From Deuterostichococcus epilithicus (taxonomy: Eukaryota > Chlorophyta > Trebouxiophyceae > Prasiolales > Stichococcaceae): DNA of 64,000 nucleotides. The stretch spans positions 2,158,501 to 2,222,500 of the forward strand of contig JAVTLE010000005.1 of assembly GCA_033439295.1 (NCBI GenBank), given 5' to 3'. The notes beneath the pieces are model-generated. The model saw only the letters and a program-made list of their open reading frames with translations, ran no database searches and had not been told where the DNA came from. A program made the position numbers and the translations under genes. Positions 47,929 through 62,208 of the stretch are shown here, one piece after another. The first letter of the stretch is position 1, and each line of letters starts with the position of its first letter.

Positions 47929-48154
47929 CGGGAAGCTGCACGATGTATGCTGGCGCTCTGCACCTGCGACAAGCAATTCTCTCGTGGGCCACGTGATAAG
48001 GCATGAGTCAACTTGCCGTTGATTGTCTGCGCCGCCGCCACGCCGATGCTCACAATCCAGCGAGCATCTGCAGACGATACAGCTTCGTCCATCGGTCTCG
48101 CCCTTTACAATCAGCGCACTCGGCCACGGATTGGGAGGAAACTGCCCCACATCC
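47929..48154. promoter_or_regulatory. Short bidirectional promoter between TFB5 (-) and cathepsin (+)
   Basis: Only 226 bp separate two divergent start codons, so regulatory elements are likely shared. No TATA box is visible. Confidence 0.5.
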
Positions 48155-51100
48155 ATGATGCGCACGTCAGCATACATGCTGGCCGTGCTGGCGTTGTGCC
48201 TGGTGACTGCCGTGCGTGCCGGTGACTATCGAAACGGGCACAAGAGCCCGCAGCGCGACCCGGCGACCCTGTCATACAACTATGTGCGCAAGACATTCAC
48301 AGTCATGTTCCTGCTGCATTTTGCGTCAAGTGGCTTCCAGCATGTAACAGCATTTGCATGATGAATCCAGATTGCGTCCTTGTTGGCAATTGGCAAAGTC
48401 GGACAGCCCTCGTGTCCGAACAGGGCATGCCGCTGGCGCCCCTTATCGCTTCCGCATTAGCTTGGGCAACATTCTGCAAACGCTGACCTTTATCGGCAGA
48501 GTTCGCTGAGGTTTCAGAGCTGCTATTTTGCAGGTGCCTGTGGAGCCTCTGAAGCGGCACGAGGTCGAGAAGGTGTGCTTCTACTGTGTCGTTGGACCGC
48601 GCACCATTCAGCTGCATCTGCATATCATGCAGCCGCCGCCTCAGGGTTTTTCATTGAATGAAGCCGCAATCCTGTTGTGATTGACCATTCGTTGTGGTCC
48701 ACAGAACTTCAACTGGTGCGACAAGGACGGTCTGGATCTGTGCACGGCCTCATGGAACCAGGTATGGCTTCTCTCCGTCATCGCGAGGAAATACCAGTTG
48801 GCATGGTGTTGCGCCCAATTGTTGGACGACGCAGCCGTCTGACCTTCTCGTGCATCTGTCATCATCGCAGCACATTCCCCAGTACTGCGGGTCCTGCTGG
48901 GCGCACGGAACGCTTGCGGCGATTCAGGACAGGCTGAAGATCCGCAAGGGCGGTGAGCATGCGCATAGAGCATGATGCATCACTTGGAGGATCGCCCATT
49001 CTGGTGTGTAGCAAGTTGAACAATGCTCGAAACATGTTGCATCCCTGAAGCCAGTCTTGCGGCAGCTCGACAACCTTTTTGCAATTGCTTGCATGCCCTA
49101 TGCAATGCAGGAAAGGGCATGGACGTCATGCTTGCACGGCAGGTGCTGCTGAACTGCGGCGCTTTCGACAACTTTGGCGCGGGCTGCGACGGAGGCGACG
49201 TCATTGATGCTTGTGCGCCTGTGGAAGCCCCATCCCTCTTTGTGTCTGGCGGTTCCGTGTCCAGGCCACATTGTCAGGCGTATCTGCCGGATTGCACGCG
49301 CTGACACCGTCCCGCGCCTCTCGCAGTCCACTATATGACGAAGTATGGTCTGCCGGACGAGTCGTGCCAGCTGTACAACGCAACTGACCACACCAAGTTC
49401 GGCAAGGGTAAGCCTGAGATGTGTTGCGTGCATCTGCCCTGCTGTACTGGTTTGCCTCTGTGCTCTTCCCAGCTGCCCTGCAATAAAGCTCTTGTTGGCG
49501 CTCTGCAGATGTCAAGGAGTGCCCGTCCATCGCCAAGTGCATGAACTGCATGGTGAATTTCTGCAACAAGCTCATCCCGCTGTCGAAGCGTCTGCATGCC
49601 ATGGCGGCTGGTGGTGCAACACAGATCCCAGTGTCGAATCGTCACATCCACGGCTCTGCTTCTGCTCAATGCTGCAGCTTTCCATGACCGCAGCCCGTCA
49701 ATGGCACGGACACCTGCTGGCCTGTGGATACGCCGATACTGTACAAGCTGAAGAGCTACGGCAAGCTCAAGCACGGCAGTGAGCTGGGCATGATGGCGGA
49801 GATCAAGAAGAATGGGTGCGCCACCCTTCCATCTCGCCTTCCGTCGCGTCCTCATTGCCTGTCGCCTGTTTCGTGAGGAGTGCCCCTGCCTTGAAGGTTC
49901 AGCGTGGCGGTCTAAGGCGGACCGCCCAGTCGCCATCACAGCATGCATGCGAGTGAGGCCTTGTGCGCTGTGCTGCCGCAGCCCCATCACGTGCTCGATT
50001 GCGACTCCGGACGACATGGTGTACGACTACCGCGGCGGCATCATGCTCGCGACTGACTTCAAGAAGTCCGAGGTTGGTCTTCTTGCTGCTTTCTCCACCC
50101 TCCCTGGTCTTCGACCTCAATGGGGGACGGCTCCTGCCACAATGAAGGACCAGCAAAGTTGCAGGCGTTCGTGCCACGAGGAATGTGCGCTGGAATGCAG
50201 TTGTGTCGCTGATTGATAATGTGATCGTGTTGACGCGCCGCATCGTGACGGCGCCCAATAATGGCGACTGACGTGTGGCCGTTCTGCTACCGTCTCGACA
50301 GGTGGACCACGACATCGAGGTGGTGGGCTGGGGGGAGGAGGACGGCGTCCCCTTCTGGCACGTTCGTAATTCGTGGGGTACTTTCTGGGGCGAGCTTGGT
50401 GCGTCTGCTGCCCTGGTGTTACTGCCAGCTCTGTCGCTTACATGCTGGCGTGGCTGCTCTGACGAGTTGATCCAGGAAGCTGGCGGTTCGGTGCCAGTGC
50501 CGTACGTCCTGCAACTGTCATGCCCAAGCCTTGAAGATCATTCGAACCTGCTGACGTGACTGGTTGCCCCTCCTGCAGGCTTCTTCCGGCTGGAGCGCGG
50601 CACCAATGCGCTGCAGATTGAGGAGGGCGACTGCTGGTGCGGCTTGCAAGAACTCGCCACGCTGCGTGTGCTGCCATCATTCTGCTTGCGTGACCACATG
50701 GTGCAGATCTCATTGCTCGGCCATGGCGCCTTGGCCCATTCTGGGCTGCGCACCCGCACGTGGTGATCAGGTATGCTGAGTGGCAAGCACCGATGTTGAT
50801 TTCTTTCCATCGATTCCAAAAAAACCATTCTGCCTCCAGGGCGGCGGAGCCAGAGCACCACATGGAGGACGAGGTCCGCGATGGCGAGCTGCTGGGCACC
50901 ATGGTGGGAGCTTGCACCCTCTGTATCCTTGCACCCTCTCCGTTCGTCGCACGCATGCATCAGCTGCCGTTGCGCCGCAGTTGCGGGTGTCGTTGCTCCC
51001 GATTGAGCTGCTTTCACAAGCTGTAGTCTGTGCGGCATGAAGAAGAGGCTGCTGCGTTCTTCCAGACCTGCTGACATGACTGCGACTAATAGTTGGCAAT

Positions 51101-51296
51101 CCTCGTTCAAGTATACATGGGCAGGTGTATGCACACTGACGTAATCCTCGTTCCCGTCCTGCAGTACGGCCTGGTCGAGAATGACCGCAGCCGCGCCCGC
51201 AAGGCCGCCCGCACGGCAGCTGCCGCGTCCAGCGCCGGCATTCGCAAGGCGGCGGGCATCATCCGCAAGATGCGCGGCTTCGTGTCCAGTGCTTGA
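48155..51296 (+). CDS. Cathepsin Z/X-like papain-family cysteine protease
   Basis: A lysosomal or vacuolar carboxypeptidase-type papain enzyme. Exons: 48155–48283, 48534–48572, 48705–48761, 48871–48952, 49111–49212, 49327–49407, 49509–49552, 49694–49815, 49982–50072, 50302–50398, 50579–50636, and C-terminal exons starting near 50771 and 51165. A signal peptide comes first (TSAYMLAVLALCLVTAVRAG). The pro-region is short, as in cathepsin Z. NQHIPQYCGSCWAHGTL has the catalytic Cys and is almost the human cathepsin Z sequence. LLNCGAFDNFGAGCDGGD, GLPDESCQLYNATD and GPITCSIATPDDM follow. VDHDIEVVGWGEEDG holds the catalytic His and HVRNSWGTFWGELGFF the Asn. A C-terminal tail, ending in Ala/Arg/Lys-rich sequence (AGIIRKMRGFVSS), extends beyond the usual end. 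Its internal exon borders (50771–51165) are not settled. Confidence 0.88.
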
Positions 51297-51638
51297 GCAC
51301 CAAAACCGACGAGCTGGCTCTCATCGCACGAAGACCTGTGCAGCCGTTACAAATCACGGCACACTGCTGCGTCGTCAGATTTACTTACAGGCGGGAAAAC
51401 CAATTCCCGCCTGTACGCAGAGCGATAACACAAAAATTATGGTTGGCTACGTGATACCTACTGGCATGACCATGCCGGCAGCACCGAACGTCCAGTGCTG
51501 GGGTGCAGAACTGCCAAGGTCAGCTGTAGACATGAACGTTGGAACTTCAACAGATAGGGATTGGAGTCATTGATGTTGGTTATATCTACACTGTTTGTGT
51601 GCCAGACTGCTGCGCTTCTCATAGGCGCAGCAAACAAA

Positions 51639-51643
51639 TGTAA
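51639..51643 (+). terminator. TGTAA poly(A) signal candidate for the cathepsin gene
   Basis: About 340 nt after the stop codon. Confidence 0.4.
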
Positions 51644-52056
51644 ATGTGTGAGTGGACAGATGACAAGTTTCATGGCGTCAGGTGTTTCCGACTAACATTC
51701 AATGCCTTGGCTCGGCAACAGCGTTCCTGAAGTGTGTCAGTGCGGGCCTGCTGAGTGTGCAGATGCTTGGCGCTCTCAATTGCCGGCCATGCCTCACGCC
51801 CGAGGGGGGAGATCCGGCTACAACGACCAGGGCCCTGACTGCCCGCCCCGCCCTTCCAGAGAAGACCTTTCTGAGCTGCTTTGGATGGTATTTCTCTGAG
51901 CTGCAAGAGCGGCTGACAAAACAAAGCTCGCCACCGAGTCCGAGCCTCCTGTCGTCAACAGCGGCTGAGACTGTGCCGCCCGCCAAGGCGAGCATCCAGC
52001 CCGCCTCCGCATCACCAATGGCACCGCACCAGGTGCCGCTCGAGCCTCCGCCTGCG

Positions 52057-52130
52057 CATCAGCCGTACTGGGCCAGATGACGCTTGAGCTTCCCCGCCTG
52101 CTTCAGCACGGAGCGCTTGCTGGCGTCGCA
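52057..52130 (-). pseudogene. Duplicated fragment of argininosuccinate lyase 3' coding end
   Basis: CATCAGCCGTACTGGGCCAG, then CGCTTGAGCTTCC and CAGCACGGAGCGCTTGCTGG, repeat the sequence at 52153–52226 with a few changes. It corresponds to the last ~22 codons (SVLEQAEKLKRHLAQYD region) placed just beyond the real stop. A shorter third copy of the stop region lies near 52030–52064. Confidence 0.8.
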
Positions 52131-52157
52131 GATCTTGCTTGAGCCTTCGAATGCGCA

Positions 52158-55848
<3,691 letters not shown>

Positions 55849-56403
55849 CTGATCGGGGCCGAGCCGTGATGCAGTCAGTACTCCAGAACAGAGGCGCTCG
55901 TGTTGCTGCGCGGTCTGCAGCCGATGCTCTGAATCCTGACCTAATGCGCAGTGATCTTTGCGGCATGCCTTGAACAGTTATTTCATACAAGGCTGAAGTG
56001 GATGACACGACTGTCCACTTTGTTCAAGATTTTTCTTGCGATGTTCCTCACCGGCATTCGTTCCAGTCTGGGCGCCCTGCTGCCGCCAGACACCTGCAGT
56101 CGGCCAGGCTACAGATCTGTCGAAGGCATCCCGGGAGCATCAACAGACGTGCTGTAGGCTCACGATCACAGTCTGATCCGATCATACCTTTGCAGGACAA
56201 GGAGCAAAGACTGCAGCTCTCTGGGGCGCCGTGTTCTGTAGGCCGGGCAGATGCGCTGCACCAAGGTGCGATTGCAGTACCATTCTGCGCCTGCCGACCA
56301 GGACAAGCAAACGATATTTCTACTAAGCGCAATAGATGGCGCTGATCCACGAGTTGCAAACAAAAGCAACCGGCTGCAAAGAAAACCAGGGGCTTAAGCA
56401 AAT
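55849..56403. promoter_or_regulatory. Divergent upstream region of argininosuccinate lyase (-) and TrmL-like gene (+)
   Basis: About 555 bp. It must carry both promoters. No motif is recognised. Confidence 0.4.
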
Positions 56404-57603
56404 ATGTCACGTGGATCTCATCTGAGCTGCCCAACTTTGAGCGAGGTGCAGCAGGGCAGCACACCCGGATTATACTCATCGTATATACAAGCCACATTCT
56501 ATCGGCATCACGATGCGCTCCGTGGCCTTGCCCCGACACGCTGGTCACGTCTGCACATGCTGGAATGCCTGCGGCAGCGCTGCCGTCCCGCGGCCGCTGA
56601 CCAGGCAAAGCATGCGGTGCCGGCCTCGCAGCGGTGCGGCAGCGTTCTCTGGGAAGCCAGAGTCTCAGGCAGACGCCTGGACCGTGGAAACAGCAGGCAG
56701 CAGGTTTGTGCAGATGCAGCTGCACAGCCAGCAGCAGCGGAGCGCCTCATGCATGGAATGCTGAATTGTGTTGACTCCCAGCTTCAGGACTTCAAGCATG
56801 TCCGCAGGCACGACGGACAACGAGATGACCTGCACGTGGTGCTCGTGAACCCGCAAATACCACAGAATGCGGGGTCTGTCGCCCGCACCTGCGCGGCGAC
56901 CAGCACGGCGCTCCATTTGGTCCGGCCGCTGGGCTTCGAAATCGACAGCCTAAAGTGAGACTTTGGCGCTCTCGAGCTTGCGAACAAGAGCCGGATACCA
57001 AGACAGACTCAACGAATCCTGCATGAGATCTGAACCAACGTGTACCTGCACCTGTGGCGCCTGGCGGCGGTGCATCGCCATGCCTGCAGGTATGACTGTG
57101 GGTCAAGCCCATGCAATATGTGTCTGCGCAAATGCAGGCTGAAGCGGGCAGGGCTGGACTACTGGCCGTTTGTGGTCGTGAGGGTGCATGACGACTGGGC
57201 GGCATTCCAAGACTTTTTCAGGGAACAGCGCCGCGGCCGGCTGATTGCCTTCAGCAAGTTTGGCAAAAAACCGCACACCAGCCCCGGCACGTACCAGCCA
57301 GGAGATTGGCTCCTTTTTGGGGCGGAAACCACCGGCCTGCCTGACGAGGTGCTTAATTTGCTTATTTCGGGCATTGCACTGCCCGACACACCCACTTGCA
57401 CAGCATTGCACGGAACAGGACAGCAGCTCGAATGTCAGTCGAAATGTGTGAAGCATGAAAATTTGAACGACTGTATGCAGGCTCATGCAGCCTCCACGCA
57501 CGTGGTGAAGATACCCATGAGCGAACAGCACGTCAGGTCGCTGAACCTGGCGGTGTCAGTGGGAGTCGGCGTGTTCGAGGCCATCAGGCAATTGGAAGAG
57601 TGA
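56404..57603 (+). CDS. TrmL/YibK-like SPOUT tRNA 2'-O-methyltransferase
   Basis: Bacterial TrmL methylates the wobble ribose of tRNA-Leu. Exons: 56404–56703, 56782–56954, 57138–57348 and 57481–57603 (about 268 residues). [20 protein letters not shown] is SPOUT motif 1 region (the N/R pair). [19 protein letters not shown] and [12 protein letters not shown] follow. [13 protein letters not shown] is motif 2 and [18 protein letters not shown] is motif 3, which form the knot that binds S-adenosylmethionine. About 120 residues before the domain are Arg/Ala/Ser/Cys-rich and could be an organelle leader. ATG 56557 in the same frame would give a shorter one. The 56703/56782 intron is in phase, but the frame also stays open through it, so it may be retained. 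An organelle role is inferred from the bacterial type. Confidence 0.87.
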
Positions 57604-57748
57604 AATCGCACGCGGTGGATGTACAAGGACCTAACAGACCTCGAGATCGCTCCCACCTGAACACTCGCTCAATGTCTCGATTGTGGCATACCAATCTCGT
57701 GTGTCACTGCAAGCAACCAGGAGCCAGACAATGCCAACGTCCAGAAAT

Positions 57749-60700
57749 TCATGTCTTTAGCTTCAGGTCCTTCGGGTTGAACACCTGCTCGACGCCCGCC
57801 ATCTTCTGCTGGTACTTTTGCTGCTGAGCGGTGTCCGGCGCCAACGGGTTGTCAAACACCGTCGTGTCCTGGTCCAGCAGGTGCGTGTACTTTGTGCGAC
57901 CCCGCCTGCCAAAGTTCTTGACCTGCAGCGCCAGACGCAATGCTGTGACACCTGCCCTCTCAGCTGGAGCTTGGAACTGGGAGGCCCACATGTTGTGGAC
58001 CTGCGGCGGGGCGACTGGCATGAGCGACAGTGCTGTACAGAGGGTTTCACAGACCGGTTCTTCAGCAAGCCGCAGTGCATGACACAGTCCGCGAATCGTA
58101 GATCGGCACCCCGGGCAAGCAGATGATATAGCGGGAAGATCTGGGGACACTAAGACTGTGCAGCAGAGGGGCACGCAGTACCGGATTTTGAAGGATCAGG
58201 GGGCACGCGCCTGCATGACTTTGGGCAGGATGGACTTGTCGTACTGGTCCTCTCCGGTTGCGGCGGAGTAGTCGCGCGCATAGATGTCATCGGCGCCCTG
58301 TTCCTGGAACTGATCGTCCGCGCCCGTCTGGTAGTAGGCGCCCTTGTGCCAGTACTTCTGCATGAACTTCCACTTTTTCTTCGGCGCCGCCTGCTGCATC
58401 TGTGCGGCGGGGAAGTAGGAAGCACGTCAAATGCACAGACGCGCTCACTGGCGTCCAATCACTTCTGCAGGGTTTTCAACTTCTTCTTCGGTGCTGGCAA
58501 CTGAGCACGGAGGGTAGATGACGGGCAGGCACGGTCAGAAGCTGGGTGATCTACAGTTGCAGCTCACTTGCTGGCTGCCGCCTCAGCTCGTTGCACGCAA
58601 GTAGACGGGCGTGAGGGGTGCGCAAGAGCATTGCACACAGCGCAAGACGACCGCAGGTCTGAGCACAGAGACCGGCTCGGTGGTCGTCCTCTGACGGCCG
58701 AGCAGGGACGCCGCGACAGCAGCAGGCAGCAGGCGCGGCGGACGCCCCAGGACACCCACCCTGGGGTTCTCGCGCTCCCACTGGCGGCGCTCCTCCTCCG
58801 TCATGTGCTTGAGGCGCTCGCGCTCCTCCGCCTCCCGGGCCTCCTTTTCCTTCTCCTCCCGGTCCCGTGCGATGCGCCCCAGCTCCCGCGCCTTCCACGC
58901 CTCGTACTCCGCCTCCTCGCCGACCTGGGGGTGTGCGGCATGCACGATGGCTTGAGGGTGCCGGAAGGGTTCAAAGCTGCAGATGCAGGGCTGAGCAGCT
59001 CCCATGCCCTTCGTGCCTCGGCCTCCGCCCCCTCGCTGCCCTGGCGTCAGAAAGCAGGCAGGCAGTGGGTGGCAGGCCCGAGCGTGCAGCTGCTGATATA
59101 CTGCTGCACCCTGGCTCCCGCTCTGTGGAATTCGCCTCAGTCAGCGACACACACTCAGCCTGTGTCAGAGTGCCAGACCTGCTGTCTGACGGGCAGCATG
59201 CGCCATCGCCCCCGCGCGGGGCGGGGGAGGCCTANTGCAGCGGTGCGCGCGCGCCGCAGTAGGCCGCAGGGCAGCAGCGAGGGGAAAGAAAAGGGGGCGG
59301 CACCAGTCCCAGACCCAAGTGACGAGGTCAGGACATATCAAATTTCCAGGCGGACGCTCCATGAACACACCTCAAACACCCCGGAGAGGCAGACCCCCGA
59401 GGTACCATGCAGGCGGCATATCGACGTCGTCAACGTTATTGTTCGTACCGACGGACCGGCCCTGCCTGCCTCTTGGAAGCGAGAGGGGAGGGGAAGGCAG
59501 AGAGCGCAGGTGGCGGCGCACCTCATCGTCGGTGTCGATGTCGTCGACGCCGACGGGGCCTGCCTTGCCCGCCTGGTCCTCCGCCTTCTCCTGCTCCAGC
59601 CGCTGAATGACCAGCTCCCGCGTCGCTTTCTGCGCAGGCGCAGAATCTGCTGGGGGTCCACAATCAATTTACAAGATCATGATGAACGCACTGCACCAGC
59701 GCCAGAAGCACCAGGGTGTCCCTCAAGTTTCGGGGAGGCTGACGTCTTGCATCGGGATGGTAATTACCTTGGAGCGGGCAGCAGAGTTCTGGGGCGAAAC
59801 ACAGGCTGCATTCAGCTGAGATGCGCTGCCCTGCCGCGCGCCTGCTGCACTGAGGTGCTGTCAAGAAACTTGCTGGCGGCCCACCTTGCGCTCTTTGAGG
59901 CGCTCCTTCTCCTTGTCATAGCGCGCCTCCTCCTCTGCCTCTATCCGTTCCCGCTCAGCAATTGTCTGCAAAGCCAAGCGGTTAGATTGCACCGTTCCTT
60001 CCAATATGTGCACGGAGCTCTTGCCATTCACGTTCGAAAGCACATGGCTGTATGAGCGTCAAGACACCATGCAGGAACCTGCGCCTCACCTCGCGCTCCG
60101 ACTTGCGCACAAAGACGGGCTTCAGCAGCTGCCGTGCATTGGTCTCGTCCTCGGAGTCTGTCTCATACTCCGAGCTCTCCTCCTGCACGGCGACCCGCAC
60201 CCCTTCAGCTGCATTGCCTGGTCACAGCAGGGCCAGCTGCACAGCGCCACATGGCAAGCACTGCAGGGCTGCTGCGCGTGCAGGAATCAACCCTGTGCAT
60301 GGCGCCCACCTCTTCCTCCTCCTCCTCTGCAGCTCCCGCCAAAACCTCCACCTCCTGCTGCTGCCGCAACCTGGGGCACAGCAGCGCTGCACGTCAGCAG
60401 TCTGGAGCAAATCGGGTGCTGCTTTCCACACGATTGCAAGGAATGCTGCAGACTGCAATCCACCGCAGACATTGCTGCCGCGGCGGCAGGCAGGTCAATG
60501 GAACCTCGGGTTTCACCTTTCCTTCACGGCCGCGCGTCGGGCTGCCACTGCTTCCTCGTCCTCCTCCTCCTCCTCCTCGCTGCTTTCGGCATCCGAGCTG
60601 CTGGCCTCCGCGGCGTCGCCCGACGGTTCACGCCTGTCCGCCCCCACACGCCTCAGTCAGCTTGTGGCCCAGAACCAGATTCCTTAACACCCTCGTTGAG

Positions 60701-61551
60701 GACCCAGCCAGCTGCTGGAAGGGCAGCACTGAGGCAGGCATTGAGTTGCATTGCTGCTAGCCGTCAGCGATGGATAGTGCTGCATTCATTCAGGTCATGC
60801 ACTGTGACGACTGCATCGGTGGTTGAAAAAACAAAGGTGACACAGGTTGAACGGGAGGCGTCACGCATGCCAGCGCATGCTGCAAACGTCATGCCTGACA
60901 GCTGCCGCCCGCCTGTGCCGCGCCGCAGCGCCCTCATCGTCGCTGTCGTCTGCCGTCGCGCGCCGCTGCGCCAGCCGAGCCAGGCGCGGGTCCTCCACCT
61001 TTTTGATCACCACCGGCGGCTGGAACACCGTCCGCACCACCTACAGGGTGGACACTGCGACAGCGTGAGTCGATGACCAGCATGGCGCAGTCGGCCTGCA
61101 CACGAGCGCGAGCGCGGCATCACCATCGACATTGCGCTGTGGAAGTTCGAGACGCCCAAGTACCACTGCACCGTCATCGATGCGCCCGGCCACCGCGACT
61201 TCATCAAGAACATGATCACGGGCACTGCAATGACTCGTCGCAGGTGTTCACAGGTAACGATCATGCATTTGGCAGATCGCATCAGAGGCAAGTTGATGCA
61301 CCACTGTCATGCACCTGCTAGCATGCGCACATCAGGTGCCTTGCGACAACACAATCTGGGCCTGCATGGGGGGCAGCAGCCAGCGCACCCACCTCTGCCT
61401 CCTCCTCAGCTTCCTCCCCTGACTGATCCTGCTCATCGTCCTCGTTCACCCAGTCTGGCGCTTTGCCGGGCCAGTACCGCTTCACGGTCGCCGTGCCGAC
61501 GCCGCCCTTGTTGATCTCGGCACCCGAGATGCCGGCTCGGGCTCCCGACAT
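57749..61551 (-). CDS. MFAP1: MFAP1, spliceosome-associated protein
   Basis: MFAP1 (yeast Spp381-like) joins the spliceosomal B complex with Prp38. Exon 1 is 61551–61393 and exon 2 starts at 61040. Later coding blocks lie near 60628–60529, 60376–60312, 60190–60089, 59967–59883, 59630–59520, 58930–58763, 58400–58211 and 57922–57749. Motifs: [13 protein letters not shown] (human VKRYVSGKRPDY), [14 protein letters not shown], an acidic EEEEEDEE block, [83 protein letters not shown], then [20 protein letters not shown]. This order and composition is the whole MFAP1 family. A GC donor is used at 58210, and probably another after exon 2. The N at 59235 is intronic. Intron 1 holds an EF-1alpha fragment. 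Confidence 0.92.
61068..61226. pseudogene. Rearranged EF-1alpha fragment inside MFAP1 intron 1
   Basis: On the plus strand 61104–61226 encodes 41 residues of EF-1alpha: [20 protein letters not shown] then [20 protein letters not shown], with the G3 motif DAPGH. Directly beside it, on the minus strand (61095–61068), is [10 protein letters not shown], which in the intact protein follows MITGTSQ. So two neighbouring pieces sit in opposite orientation. A tgcag precedes the minus piece like a splice acceptor. It cannot make a functional factor. Confidence 0.88.
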
Positions 61552-62208
61552 CCGAGCTGCTTCGAGGGTCCTCTGGGCGTCAGATGGCCCTCAACTTAGC
61601 TGTCAGAGATGTGTGTTCGCGGCGCGCGCCAGCTGATGCCTGCCCGTAGCTTATTACACGGTCCTTCGTGCGGTTGGCAATGCGGTGATGGGCTCACGAC
61701 TGATATCAATTGCTGAAACAACGTTCATCCGAAAGCAGCGTGGAAAGGGGGGGAGGGAGCTGCGAAAGACTGCCTTGCAGTCAGCGGAATGGTCAGGGCA
61801 CTGCTCACGAAGGGCGTAGTGGCCACGCAGCGCTCACAGCAACACTGTCTCGGTCAGTGAAGAGTACAGTGCGCCCGAAGTGCCTGCGTGCTGTGCTCCG
61901 CCTGCTTCAGCTTTCTGCCAGTGCCAGTACTCAGGCAGGGCCAACTGCAAGCCGTTGTGCTTTTATCAGGACTCGCGGGGAGTTTGCGCCAGCAGGGGCG
62001 ATAGCAGCTGCACCTAGCTTCGTTCTTGTAAACCACTCTTCTTCTAAACGGTGTTGTTTCTGGCGTCTTCGTCATCATTGCCACATTTTCGGAAAAAGCA
62101 AGCGGTCCTCTCGCGCCTGCAGATCTGCTGCACAGCCAAGGCTGCCCTTACATACTCAACCATACTCCGTCGGCCCGTGTCGACGACTGTGACCTTTGCA
62201 GGACTTCA
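61552..62208. promoter_or_regulatory. Divergent upstream region of MFAP1 (-) and ferredoxin/MBL gene (+)
   Basis: About 657 bp for two promoters and 5' UTRs. No motif or gene is seen. Confidence 0.4.

Larger units (their letters stand above)
51297..52157. other. Gap between convergent cathepsin and argininosuccinate lyase genes
   Basis: About 860 bp. The right end (about 52025–52135) carries partial copies of the last exon of argininosuccinate lyase. The rest is presumed 3' UTR. Confidence 0.55.
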
